Positions 44,547 to 53,335 are shown, numbered from the stretch's first letter. The stretch is 64,000 nucleotides of DNA from CAG-103 sp905215475 (GCA_905215475.1 CAJMPW010000005.1:131866-195865), one strand, 5' to 3'. Numbers and translations: made by a program. Notes: generated from the letters alone by a model not told the origin.

Positions 44547-46290
44547 CGTCCTCGCCTCCCTTCTGCTGGGACTCATAGACCTCGCGGTAGATCTCGCACG
44601 TGCGCAGCAGCTCATCGTGGCTGCCAACGGCGTCAATGCGCCCGTCGTCGAGCACGACAATGCGGTCTGCATTCTGCACCGAGCTGATGCGCTGCGCGAT
44701 GATGATCTTTGTCGTGTCGGGGATGTAGGTCGACAGCGCCTGCTGGATCTGCGCGTCTGTGCGCGTATCGACGGCGCTCGTCGAATCGTCAAGTATGAGA
44801 ACCTTGGGCTTTTTCAGCAGCGCACGGGCGATGCACAGACGCTGCTTCTGGCCGCCGGAGACGTTCGTGCCGCCCTGCTCGATGTGGGTGTCATACCCGT
44901 CCGGCATGGCGGAGATGAAGCCGTCCGCACACGCGAGCTCGCAGGCATGGCGCAGCTGCTCGTCTGTGGCGTTTTCATTGCCCCAGCGGAGGTTTTCCGC
45001 GATCGTGCCGGAAAAGAGCTCATTTTTTTGCAGCACCATGGCGACGGCGTCGCGCAGGGTGTCCAGATCATAGTCACGCACGTCCACACCGCCGAGCGTC
45101 AGCTTGCCGCCGGTCACGTCATACAGGCGCGGGATGAGCTGCACGAGTGAGGATTTCGACGCGCCGGTGCCGCCGATGACGCCGACCGTCTCACCGGAGC
45201 GGATGTGCAGATCAATATCATCGAGCACCTTTTTGTCCGCCTTGGAGGCATAGACAAAGCTCACGTGGTCAAAGTCGATCGCGCCGTCGCGCACGGTCAT
45301 GACCGGGTGCTCCGGCTGGCGAATATCCGTCCGCTCCTCGAGCACCTCGGCGATGCGCCGCGCGGATGAGAGCGAGATCGTCAGCATGGCAAAGACCATC
45401 GAGAGCATCATCAGGCTCGAGAGGATCTGCATGGCATAGGTGATGAGCGCGGTGAGATTGCCGGTCGTGAGGCCGAGCGCGGGATCGTTGCCGCTGGCGA
45501 TGATGGCCTTCGCGCCGAGCCACGAGATCAGGATCATGCACGTATAGATGCAAAACTGCATCAGCGGGGCGTTGAGCGTGATGAGCCGCTCGCCTTTGGA
45601 AAAGTCCTGATAAATGCGCGCGGAGATCGCGTCAAACTTGCCGATCTCGTGCTGCTCCTGGTTAAACGACTTCACGACGCGGATGCCGCGCACATTCTCC
45701 TGCACGACGTTGTTGAGCTCGTCATACGTGCGGAACACGCGCGTAAAGACCGGGAACACGCTGCGGATGATGAAAAAGAGTGCCAGCGCCAGGATCGGCA
45801 GAATGATGAGAAACGTCATCGAGATGTCGCGGCTGATGCGAAACGACACGACCATGGAAAAGACCAGCATGACCGGCGCACGGATCGCCATACGCATGAG
45901 CATCTGGAACGCATTTTGCACGTTTGTGGTGTCCGTCGTCAGGCGTGTGACGATGGATGCGGTGGAAAACTTGTCGATGTTCGAAAAAGCGAACATCTGC
46001 ACATTGTCGTACATATCCTCGCGCAGGTTTGCCGCGAAGCCGACGGACGCGCGCGCGGCAATGCGCGCGGCGAGCACACCGGTCGCCAGCTGGAACGCCG
46101 CCAGCAGCAGCAAAAACGCGCCGAATTTCCAGACCGCCGCCATACTGCCGCCCTCGATGCCGAAGTCGATGAGGTTGGACATAAACAGCGGGATCACGAT
46201 CTCGAACACCACCTCCAGCGCCGAGAGCAGAACCGTCACGAGCGCCGGGCCTTTATTCTCCCGCAGACTGCGGGTCAATGTATGAAGCAT
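44539..46290 (-). CDS. ABC exporter half-transporter with degenerate ATP site
   Basis: A 583-residue membrane-ATPase fusion. Its Walker A is GGTGASKSS, where the usual glycine before Lys is Ser, and after Walker B the catalytic Glu is Asp (LILDDSTSAVD). The signature VSGGQKQRLCIA is intact. Such substitutions are known in heterodimeric exporters with one degenerate site, so this subunit is the non-catalytic partner of the next gene. It follows marR by 30 bases. Confidence 0.9.
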   Translation of the reverse strand: MLHTLTRSLRENKGPALVTVLLSALEVVFEIVIPLFMSNLIDFGIEGGSMAAVWKFGAFLLLLAAFQLATGVLAARIAARASVGFAANLREDMYDNVQMFAFSNIDKFSTASIVTRLTTDTTNVQNAFQMLMRMAIRAPVMLVFSMVVSFRISRDISMTFLIILPILALALFFIIRSVFPVFTRVFRTYDELNNVVQENVRGIRVVKSFNQEQHEIGKFDAISARIYQDFSKGERLITLNAPLMQFCIYTCMILISWLGAKAIIASGNDPALGLTTGNLTALITYAMQILSSLMMLSMVFAMLTISLSSARRIAEVLEERTDIRQPEHPVMTVRDGAIDFDHVSFVYASKADKKVLDDIDLHIRSGETVGVIGGTGASKSSLVQLIPRLYDVTGGKLTLGGVDVRDYDLDTLRDAVAMVLQKNELFSGTIAENLRWGNENATDEQLRHACELACADGFISAMPDGYDTHIEQGGTNVSGGQKQRLCIARALLKKPKVLILDDSTSAVDTRTDAQIQQALSTYIPDTTKIIIAQRISSVQNADRIVVLDDGRIDAVGSHDELLRTCEIYREVYESQQKGGEDDA

Positions 46291-46320
46291 GGGTTTCCTC
46301 CTTCCGGGTTTGCGGGCAGC

Positions 46321-46740
46321 TCAGCCGAGGTCAGCATAGATCGTGCGCAGCGAAGCTTCCAGCGCCGCGATCTGCTTCGGGGTCAGCGAGCGGAGCATCT
46401 GCTGCTCCGCGGCCGCAATGGTCGCCTGCATTTCGTGTGCGATCTCGGCGGCGCGCGGTGTCTGGCAGACGAGCTTGCTGCGCTTATCCGCAGGGTCTGC
46501 GCGGCAGGACACGAAGCCCTTTTGCTCCATGCGCCCGATGACGCCTGCTACGGTCGGGTGCGACACCTGCAGGAAGCCCTCGATCTCCTTTTGCGTCGCC
46601 ATGCCGCCGTTTTGCTCCAGATAGCCAAGCACGCGGCTTTGCGTCAGCGTCAGGTCATGCTGCGCAAGGTTGGCGTCGGCCTGTATTTTTATCTTGTCCG
46701 TGATCATTTTTAATAGACATCCGATCGGATATTGCTCCAT
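46321..46740 (-). CDS. MarR family transcriptional regulator
   Basis: A 139-residue winged-helix regulator. The DNA-binding part is LTQSRVLGYLEQNGG, TQKEIEGFLQVSHPTVAGVI and the wing ADPADKRSKLV. First gene of an operon with two ABC exporter subunits, so it probably represses them and is relieved by the exported compound. The palindrome over the start of transcription supports autoregulation. GGAGG lies before ATG 46740. Confidence 0.92.
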   Translation of the reverse strand: MEQYPIGCLLKMITDKIKIQADANLAQHDLTLTQSRVLGYLEQNGGMATQKEIEGFLQVSHPTVAGVIGRMEQKGFVSCRADPADKRSKLVCQTPRAAEIAHEMQATIAAAEQQMLRSLTPKQIAALEASLRTIYADLG

Positions 46741-46754
46741 GATGCACCTCCAAA

Positions 46755-46772
46755 TGTGTAGCACGCTACGCA
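46755..46772. promoter_or_regulatory. Candidate MarR operator
   Basis: The core GTAGC-AC-GCTAC (46758-46769) is a perfect inverted repeat; the 18-base extension has one mismatched pair. It covers the expected transcription start of the marR promoter. Confidence 0.65.
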
Positions 46773-46800
46773 TTATAAGGGCATTTATCCGAATCGTCAA
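46772..46800 (-). promoter_or_regulatory. Sigma-A promoter for marR and the ABC exporter
   Basis: TTGACG, 17-base spacer, TATAAT on the minus strand, directly upstream of the MarR-type palindrome. Confidence 0.85.
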
Positions 46801-46838
46801 GAGACTTCATAAATTGTTTACACGCGAAAAACGGCTGC

Positions 46839-46873
46839 AAAAAAGCACCCGTCTGCCGTGGCAGACGGGTGCT
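46839..46873 (-). terminator. Intrinsic terminator of the dehydratase operon
   Basis: Fourteen-base arms (AGCACCCGTCTGCC and complement), followed by a T tract on the minus strand. It lies 15 bases after the small membrane-protein gene. Confidence 0.9.
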
Positions 46874-46887
46874 GAAAAACGCTGGTA

Positions 46888-47067
46888 TCACAGGTGCTGG
46901 TTGCGCTCGATCCGGTCGTAGTGCTTGAGCAGGATGCCTTCCATGATGGAGGTGAGCTTCATGTCAAGGTTCCAGAAGTAGACGACAAACGTGACCGCAA
47001 ATGCGCCCAATGCGCCGAGCGACATACCCAGCAGGGCCTTGAGCAGCTTACATTTCAGATTGTTCAT
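46888..47067 (-). CDS. 59-residue single-pass membrane protein
   Basis: The peptide begins MNNLKCKLLKALLG, has a membrane helix (MSLGALGAFAVTFVVYFW) and a short charged tail ending YDRIERNQHL. A strong AGAGGAG site lies seven bases before the ATG at 47067. It starts 18 bases after the stop of the dehydratase subunit gene and is followed at once by the operon terminator, so it is the last gene of that operon. I recognise no family; it may anchor or assist the complex. Confidence 0.72.
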   Translation of the reverse strand: MNNLKCKLLKALLGMSLGALGAFAVTFVVYFWNLDMKLTSIMEGILLKHYDRIERNQHL

Positions 47068-47085
47068 GTTTGATCTCCTCTCTGA

Positions 47086-48651
47086 TTACCAGGACTTCTC
47101 GTCCTTCAGGATCTCCAGGCTCGGATCCACGGGCTCTTCCTGCATGACGGTGCGCATATAGTCATTGACCTGCTGGCGCACGCCCTGACGCGAGATGACG
47201 CGCGGGTCGAACAGATCATGCGTGACCCAGACGAGGTGGATGCCATGCTCACGGGCGCGCTCTTCAAACAGACCGTGCATACCGTCGAGCGCCTTGCAGC
47301 TCATATGCTCCCAGAGAATGACCATGTCGGCGTTGAACTCCTCGCAGAACTCCCACAGCTCATCAAGCAGCACCTTGTAGCCGCCGTGCGTGCGGTTGCG
47401 CATGATCATGTTTTCGGTCAGCCATGCCATGTCGTAATACGCCTGCTCGCGGTTTTCCGGCGTGTCTTCCGTGACGAGCTCGCGCGTCGAGACCATGGAG
47501 AGCATATCCGTCAGCGGCACGATGCCCCAGCAGTTGAGCAGCCAGACGAGGAAGTCCATGTAGAAGTGCGACTGCACGCCCCAGACGATGGCGCGGTGGC
47601 GGTACGCATTGGCGGCGCGCTTGCGCTTGCTATAGGCGCGCTCGGCAAGCTCGGTGATCTTGCGGTCGGCCTCGCGGAACGCGGGCACTTTGCCGCAGAT
47701 GGCCATGTAGTTCGTTTCGGTATACAGCGCGAGGTTGGAGCCAAAGACCTGCGGGTAGTCGGTCTTGTTCATCTCCAGCCACTCGAGGCGGCACTTGGTG
47801 GCATAGTTCACGCGCTCGGCGCACTCGAAGTACGCCTTCCAGTCCCACTTTTCGCCGGTGTGCTCTTCAATAAAGGCAATGGCGTTGCGCACCTCCTGCG
47901 CGGCATACTCCTGCACGTCGTCCTCACGGTGGCGCAGAGGCGCTGCAAGCTGGAACACCGGGATGCCGTCCTCGAGCTCGAGGCGCTTGGAGATGACACC
48001 GTTGCCGAGCAGAGAGCCGTCGCAGGTCGTGTTGCACTGCACGGCGCAGGCGCCGAGCACGGGCGCATCGTCGTCGATGGACACGCCGGCCTCGGCCTCC
48101 GGCATCGGGCAGACGTCGCCCGCAAGACCGTATTCCTGCGCGACGTCGATGTAATGCTCAGCCGCGTGCTGGTTGAGCAGCACGGAGACGTAGGTGGACG
48201 GCGTCTCGCGGCTCAGGCACTTGAGCGTCGGGAAGCCCATCATGACGGCAGTCATCTCGTTTTCGTCCACGAGCACGACCTTGTCGGAAAACTTCTTATC
48301 GTTGCCGATGCGGCGGTCGCCGCGGAAGAGGCTGTCGAGCAGCTTTGCCACATCCTCAATGACAAGGTCCTGCTCCAGGTGGCAGATGCGCAGATATTCA
48401 TCGCGCAGACCCTGCGTGTGGCGGTCGACCATCATGGGCACGGCCAGATAGTTGGCCATCCAGCGATAGCGGAACATGGCCTTGATGTTGCGCGGCTTGG
48501 CGATGAACTTTGCAAGGATGGTCATGATGTGCAGCCAGCGGCTGTAATCGTAGAGCGTGTCCTTGACGCCGCGCCACTCGCGGCGGTTGCGTACCTTTCC
48601 CTCAGTGTAGAACTTGCCGAAATTTTCGCAGCCGATTCTCTTGTTGGACAT
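47086..48651 (-). CDS. 2-hydroxyacyl-CoA dehydratase / benzoyl-CoA reductase-like subunit
   Basis: A 521-residue protein of the HgdB/BcrC-type superfamily, whose members hold an Fe-S cluster and do radical dehydration or reduction of CoA thioesters. Cysteines that could be ligands are in VLGACAVQCNTTCDG and ILWEHMSCKALDGM. It is longer than usual for the family. ATG 48651 (TGATG junction with the partner stop) follows GGGGG. No HgdC-type ATPase activator is in the operon, so the enzyme may be activated otherwise or in trans. Substrate unknown. Confidence 0.82.
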   Translation of the reverse strand: MSNKRIGCENFGKFYTEGKVRNRREWRGVKDTLYDYSRWLHIMTILAKFIAKPRNIKAMFRYRWMANYLAVPMMVDRHTQGLRDEYLRICHLEQDLVIEDVAKLLDSLFRGDRRIGNDKKFSDKVVLVDENEMTAVMMGFPTLKCLSRETPSTYVSVLLNQHAAEHYIDVAQEYGLAGDVCPMPEAEAGVSIDDDAPVLGACAVQCNTTCDGSLLGNGVISKRLELEDGIPVFQLAAPLRHREDDVQEYAAQEVRNAIAFIEEHTGEKWDWKAYFECAERVNYATKCRLEWLEMNKTDYPQVFGSNLALYTETNYMAICGKVPAFREADRKITELAERAYSKRKRAANAYRHRAIVWGVQSHFYMDFLVWLLNCWGIVPLTDMLSMVSTRELVTEDTPENREQAYYDMAWLTENMIMRNRTHGGYKVLLDELWEFCEEFNADMVILWEHMSCKALDGMHGLFEERAREHGIHLVWVTHDLFDPRVISRQGVRQQVNDYMRTVMQEEPVDPSLEILKDEKSW

Positions 48652-49847
48652 CACTGTTTCCCCCCTTGAATTTTCTTGATCTCCATGCTTTCCACGAATG
48701 CCTGCACACGGGTGCGCATCTGGCCGGAGGAAGCGATGTTATACGGGCGGTCAACGGACAGGACAGGATAGCCGTAGTCATCGTTGAGAATGTGCGAACC
48801 GAGCATACGCTCATACGCCCACGGGTCGCAGAACTTGATCTGCTCATAGATGATGCCGTCGGCCGCATACTCCTTGGCAAGGCTGTTGACGTATTCGCGG
48901 CGGCCGAGCATCTTGGGCATATCCATATAGCGCGGGCACTGGGCGCGGTTCATGTACTGGCGGCAGATCTGGGTCAGTGCGTCCTCGTCGTCCGTCAGCG
49001 TGATCGGGTCACGCCCCGGGAACGAGCCGTAGCAGAAGCGGTCGGCGCAGACATAAGCGCCGGTGTCCTCGACGAGCTTGATGAAGTCGATATCATCGAC
49101 CTCCGAGCCGACAACGACCACACGCGCGCGGTACGGATTTTTCTTATCCGGGCGGCGGGTCTTGAGCTCCTTGAGCGTCTCCTCCAGCTTGTCGATGAGC
49201 AGGTATTTCGGCGCGACATAGGTCGCAAGCGTGATGACGTGGAATTCATAGCCCGTGATGCGCGGATTGTCGCCCTTGCGGTACTCACCGATGGCGCGGA
49301 TGAGCTCGCACACATGGTTGTGCTCGGCGACGGCGCTGCGGATGGCCGCGTCCGACACATCGATGCCGTAGTGCTCGTGCAGCGGCGTGAGGATGTGGTT
49401 GCGGCACTGGAGCACATACAGATTCAGACCGTTGTCGTCGGCCTTCATCGGGATCTCCATGTACTCGTAGAAGAACTTCGGCTTGCTCTTGCCCATGGTC
49501 TTGAGCAGCTCCATGTTCTCGACGGCGCGGTTCATCATCGAGCAGCCGTCCGGCGTGATCATGCAGTCGGCAAAATTGTAGCCGCCCTCGATGGCACGCT
49601 CCAGCAGCGCGCGGCTGTACTCGCACAGAAAGCTGGTCATGTAGTACGTGGCCATTTCCATGGAGCCGGTGCGCGGCGCGCGCAGGCGCGTCGAGAACGC
49701 TCCGGGCAGGTTCAGCAGCGGCTCGGGCGTGTTTTCGCAGGCGTAGGCAACACAGATCTTCCCCTCATTCTGCGCCTGTGCGATCAGATCGTTGTGTGCT
49801 TCCTGCAAAAGATTTTCGAAGTACAAAAGATGTTTCAGGTCTTTCAT
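48651..49847 (-). CDS. 2-hydroxyacyl-CoA dehydratase-like subunit
   Basis: A 398-residue second subunit of the same superfamily. Three family cysteines are in place: VAYACENTPEPLLNLPGA near the N-terminus, CMITPDGCSMMNRAVENM and QIKFCDPWAYE near the C-terminus. These normally bind a [4Fe-4S] or double-cubane cluster. It overlaps the other subunit by one base, implying a 1:1 heterodimer. GGGAG precedes ATG 49847. Confidence 0.85.
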   Translation of the reverse strand: MKDLKHLLYFENLLQEAHNDLIAQAQNEGKICVAYACENTPEPLLNLPGAFSTRLRAPRTGSMEMATYYMTSFLCEYSRALLERAIEGGYNFADCMITPDGCSMMNRAVENMELLKTMGKSKPKFFYEYMEIPMKADDNGLNLYVLQCRNHILTPLHEHYGIDVSDAAIRSAVAEHNHVCELIRAIGEYRKGDNPRITGYEFHVITLATYVAPKYLLIDKLEETLKELKTRRPDKKNPYRARVVVVGSEVDDIDFIKLVEDTGAYVCADRFCYGSFPGRDPITLTDDEDALTQICRQYMNRAQCPRYMDMPKMLGRREYVNSLAKEYAADGIIYEQIKFCDPWAYERMLGSHILNDDYGYPVLSVDRPYNIASSGQMRTRVQAFVESMEIKKIQGGKQ

Positions 49848-49941
49848 GGTTCACTCCCTCTTCGTTTGTGTTTCTATCAAAAGCGGCTGCGCGACCGCCT
49901 TTGTGTATCTTTGCTGCCCGCAGACAGAAGGCCCGGCGCGA

Positions 49942-50286
49942 TCAGCGCGCCTCAATCTGCTTGATATTGATCTCGTTGCCCTGCTGCAGCCAGGTCTTGC
50001 CGCTGCCGCAATGCGGGCATGTTTTGCCGTATTGTACGGTCGGATAGGTTTGCTTGCAGTCGTCGCACCAGGTGACGGCCGGGATGATCTCATACAGGAA
50101 TTTCGTGCCTTGAATGATCGGCTCTTTCTTGGTATACCAGTTCCAGCAATCTTCAAGATATTCCGGTACAATGCCGGAGACCTCACCGAATTCGAGCGTG
50201 ACCGACTCGATCTCGGTGAGGTTATTCTCCTCGGCGATCTCCTGCACCTGCTTGACAACATAGGTAACGATGCTCAGCTCGTGCAT
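49942..50286 (-). CDS. HypA-like zinc/nickel metallochaperone
   Basis: A 114-residue protein starting MHELSI, the HypA signature in which Met1-His2-Glu3 bind nickel, with a zinc site CDDC...CPHC at residues ~74-95. HypA delivers nickel to [NiFe] hydrogenases or urease; neither is in the window and no other hyp gene is near. In this operon it may instead deliver metal to, or help build, the dehydratase cluster. Compared with classical HypA, the role here is open. Confidence 0.82.
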   Translation of the reverse strand: MHELSIVTYVVKQVQEIAEENNLTEIESVTLEFGEVSGIVPEYLEDCWNWYTKKEPIIQGTKFLYEIIPAVTWCDDCKQTYPTVQYGKTCPHCGSGKTWLQQGNEINIKQIEAR

Positions 50287-50305
50287 GGGGGGCTCCTTTC
50301 GGGAG

Positions 50306-50338
50306 GGCGGGCACAGCGGAAGGGATGCTGTGCCCGCC
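50306..50338 (-). other. Intercistronic hairpin
   Basis: Twelve-base GC-rich arms (GGCGGGCACAGC and complement) around a 9-base loop between the oxidoreductase stop and the HypA start. No T run follows, so it is more likely an RNA-stabilising or processing element that sets expression between the two genes. Confidence 0.6.
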
Positions 50339-50352
50339 GCATGATGGATGGA

Positions 50353-53127
50353 TTACTTTTTCTTTTCCGCCAGGGACTTCTTGATGATCTTCACCTGACG
50401 CTTGGCGGCATAAGGCGCGATTGCCTTGAACTTATCCTCAGCCGGGATCATTTTGCTGTTTTGCGGCCGCACACGCTTGAGGTGGATGGCATCAAACTCG
50501 CACTTGGTCGTGCAGATGCCGCAGCCGATGCATTTGTTCGGATCGACAACGCTGCGCCCGCAGCTCAGGCAGCGGGACGCCTCGGAGCGGATCTGCTCTT
50601 CGGTGAACGTCACGCGGTCATCCTGCATGGTGCGCACCTTCTTGCTGTCGATGGCAACGGCGGCACGTGCGGGCTTTTTGATCTTCTCGGTCGGCAGGAC
50701 GATATCGTCCTTGTTGAGCTCCTTGAATTCGCGGGTGTTGCGGTGGATCGTCAGCGTCTGGCCCTTGTTGACGAAGCGGTGGATGGACACGGCACCCTCG
50801 CGGCCGGTCGCGATCGCATCGATCGTGTACTTCGGGCCGGTGGCGCAGTCGCCGCCGACGAAGATGTCGGGCTCGTTGGACTGGAACGTCACGGCGTCGT
50901 GCGCGATCAGGCGGCCGTCGGCCGTCTCTGCCGCGGTGCCGGCCAGCACGTCGCCGTAGACCGAGCGCTGGCCGATGGCGACCAGAACGTTGGAGCACGG
51001 GACGGTGATGGTCTCATTTTCGTCATAGACCGGGGCGAACTTGCCGCTCGCGTCGCGGACGGACACGCAGCGCATGAGCTCGATGCCGGTGACCTTGCCG
51101 CCCTCGCCGAGGATGGCCTTCGGCGCCCAGGAGTTGTTGATGATGACACCGTCGGCAATGCCGGCGTTCTTCTCGTCCGGAACGGTGGGCATCTCTTCGT
51201 CCTTCTCGAGGCAGTACATGTTCACGCTGCCCTTGGTCAGACGCAGGGCCGCGCGCGCCACATCGATGGCCGCGTTGCCGCCGCCGATGACGACCACGTC
51301 GCCCGTGAGCTTCTTAAGCTTGCCGGCGTTGACTTCACGCAGGAAGTCGAGGCCGCTCTTGACACCTGTGAGATCCTCGCTGGCGATGTTGAGCTTTGAC
51401 GCCTGCTGCAGGCCGACCGCGACGTAGAACGCCTGATAGCCCTCGTCACGCAGCTGCTGGATGGTAACATCCTTGCCGACCTCAACGCCGCACTTAAACT
51501 CCACGCCCATCTCGCGCAGCACGTCGATCTCGGACTTGACGACGTCCTTGCCGATACGGAAGCTCGGGATGCCGTTGACAAGCATGCCGCCGGGTACGGC
51601 CTCTTTCTCGAACACGACCGGGCTATAGCCCTCAATGGCCAGGAAGTAAGCGCAGGACATACCGGCCGGGCCGCCGCCGATGATGGCGATCTTCTGGTCA
51701 AACTTCTCGTGCGTGCAGGAATTCATGGGCGGCACATAGCGGTGCTCAGCCTTCATGTCCTGCTCGGCGATGAACTTCTTGATCTCGTCGATGGCCAGCG
51801 GCTCGTCGACGGTGCCGCGGGTGCAGGCATCCTCGCAGTACTTTCTGCAGATGCTGCCGCAGACGGCCGGGAACGGGTTGTCCTTCTTAATGAGCTTGAG
51901 CGCGTCGGCATAGCGGCCGTCGCCCGCCATCTTGATGTAGCCCTGGATGGCGATGTGCGCCGGGCAGGCGGCCTTGCAGGGCGCCGTGCCGGTCGGCCAG
52001 GTCTGGATGCAGCCGTTCTCATTGCGGTAATTCTTGTTCCAATGATCCTCGCCCCACCTGGTGTCGTCCGGCAGCTCGTGGTGCGGATACTGGATGGGGC
52101 CTTCCTTGGTGCAGAGCTTCTGGCCGAGGCGGACAGCACCGGCCGGGCAGGTCTCGACGCACTTGCCGCAGGCAACGCACTTCTCGGGGTCGCTCTCGGC
52201 CACGTAGGCGGAGGCGGACAGGTTCGGCGTGTTAAACAGCTGGCTGGTGCGCAGCGCGTTGCAGACACCGACGGCGCAGTTGCAGATACCAAAGATCTTG
52301 TTCTCACCGTCGATGTTCGTGATCTGGTGGACATAGCCGCGATCCTCGGCCTTCTGGAGGATCTCCATCGCCTCTTCATAGGTGATGTCGCGGCCATGGT
52401 TCGTCTCGCGGCAGTAGTCGGCAAAATCACCGACGCCGATGCACCACTCGCCTTCCACGTCGCCGGAGCCCTCACCGCGGATGCGCTGCTGCTTGCGGCA
52501 GGAGCACACGGACACACCGATGTGGCCCTCGTACTTCTTCAGCCAATGGGACAGGTGCTCGATCGGCAGAGACTTACTCTCGGCCGGGATGGCCTTTTCG
52601 ACCGGGATGACGTGCATGCCGATGCCGGCGCCTCCGGGAGGCACCATCTCGGTGATGCCCGCCAGCGGCAGATACGCCATGCGCTCAAAGAAGTCCGCCG
52701 TCTCCGGGAACATATCCGCCTGCTCGGGGTTGATCATCATGATCTCGGCGCTGCCGGGAACGAACATGTCCAGCACCCAGCGCTTGGCGTGATTCGGGTT
52801 CTTGCCGTCGAGGTTCTCCCAATGGAACTCGACCAGACCGCTCTCGCTGATGGCCTGCATCGCTTTTTCCAGATAGGCTCTGTCAAACTGCGGGTTCTTC
52901 TTCGCGAGCTGCTCGATCGTGAGCGGCACGCGCTTTTTCATGGTCAGCGCGATATCGAGGATATCGTCCGCCATCTTCTCGTCATACTTCACCGCCGTGA
53001 ACTTGAGGGCGGAGTTGATGCCCAGATACTCCGGGGCATCCGGCGTGATCTTGTCCTTTCCCAACAACACCGTTGCGCGATCCGTGATTTCTTTTCCGAG
53101 CTTTGCAATTTTCTCGTCTTTTGTCAT
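50353..53127 (-). CDS. Large Fe-S/FAD oxidoreductase, GltD/NfnB-like with extra Fe-S domains
   Basis: A 924-residue protein. Residues ~1-330 form a module with CSCRKQQR and CNCAVGVC cysteine clusters and a ferredoxin motif CVACGKCVETCP. Next is a GltD-like Fe-S domain (PCKAACPAHIAIQGY, VCGSICRKYCEDAC), two dinucleotide folds (IAIIGGGPAGMSCAYFLA for FAD; VVVIGGGNAAIDVARA for NAD(P)H), then a C-terminal ferredoxin site CIGCGICTTKCEFDA. It probably moves electrons from NAD(P)H or ferredoxin to the dehydratase-like proteins. First gene of the operon. Confidence 0.85.
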   Translation of the reverse strand: MTKDEKIAKLGKEITDRATVLLGKDKITPDAPEYLGINSALKFTAVKYDEKMADDILDIALTMKKRVPLTIEQLAKKNPQFDRAYLEKAMQAISESGLVEFHWENLDGKNPNHAKRWVLDMFVPGSAEIMMINPEQADMFPETADFFERMAYLPLAGITEMVPPGGAGIGMHVIPVEKAIPAESKSLPIEHLSHWLKKYEGHIGVSVCSCRKQQRIRGEGSGDVEGEWCIGVGDFADYCRETNHGRDITYEEAMEILQKAEDRGYVHQITNIDGENKIFGICNCAVGVCNALRTSQLFNTPNLSASAYVAESDPEKCVACGKCVETCPAGAVRLGQKLCTKEGPIQYPHHELPDDTRWGEDHWNKNYRNENGCIQTWPTGTAPCKAACPAHIAIQGYIKMAGDGRYADALKLIKKDNPFPAVCGSICRKYCEDACTRGTVDEPLAIDEIKKFIAEQDMKAEHRYVPPMNSCTHEKFDQKIAIIGGGPAGMSCAYFLAIEGYSPVVFEKEAVPGGMLVNGIPSFRIGKDVVKSEIDVLREMGVEFKCGVEVGKDVTIQQLRDEGYQAFYVAVGLQQASKLNIASEDLTGVKSGLDFLREVNAGKLKKLTGDVVVIGGGNAAIDVARAALRLTKGSVNMYCLEKDEEMPTVPDEKNAGIADGVIINNSWAPKAILGEGGKVTGIELMRCVSVRDASGKFAPVYDENETITVPCSNVLVAIGQRSVYGDVLAGTAAETADGRLIAHDAVTFQSNEPDIFVGGDCATGPKYTIDAIATGREGAVSIHRFVNKGQTLTIHRNTREFKELNKDDIVLPTEKIKKPARAAVAIDSKKVRTMQDDRVTFTEEQIRSEASRCLSCGRSVVDPNKCIGCGICTTKCEFDAIHLKRVRPQNSKMIPAEDKFKAIAPYAAKRQVKIIKKSLAEKKK

Positions 53128-53206
53128 GTTATCGCTTCCTTCTTCTTTAGATTGCAGTCAAACGACATCCGCCCGTTCCGACACAAGAACGGATTCGGAT
53201 GCAGCT

Positions 53207-53235
53207 ATGTTAATTAATTAACCCTGCAATGTCAA
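53207..53235 (-). promoter_or_regulatory. Promoter of the dehydratase operon with TetR-type operator
   Basis: TTGACA, 17-base spacer, TAACAT on the minus strand. The perfect 14-base palindrome GTTAATTAATTAAC (53209-53222) covers the spacer and -10, an ideal place for the divergent TetR protein to block transcription. Confidence 0.65.
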
Positions 53236-53306
53236 GGAGTCCGGAGCTTTTTTGAAACAAGTCACAAAAAATCTGCAAAGAAATTGCGAATAGATTTTTT
53301 CGTGTG

Positions 53307-53335
53307 TTGAAACGCGGAGACAAATGCCGTATAAT
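53307..53335 (+). promoter_or_regulatory. Sigma-A promoter for the TetR gene
   Basis: TTGAAA, 17-base spacer, TATAAT on the plus strand, about 35 bases before the ATG at 53376. Confidence 0.75.

Noticed and set aside
49848..49941. Weak hairpin between the HypA-like gene and the dehydratase subunit gene as a terminator
   Set aside because: The arms are short and imperfect and the T run is weak. The following gene has a good ribosome site and clearly belongs to the same operon.
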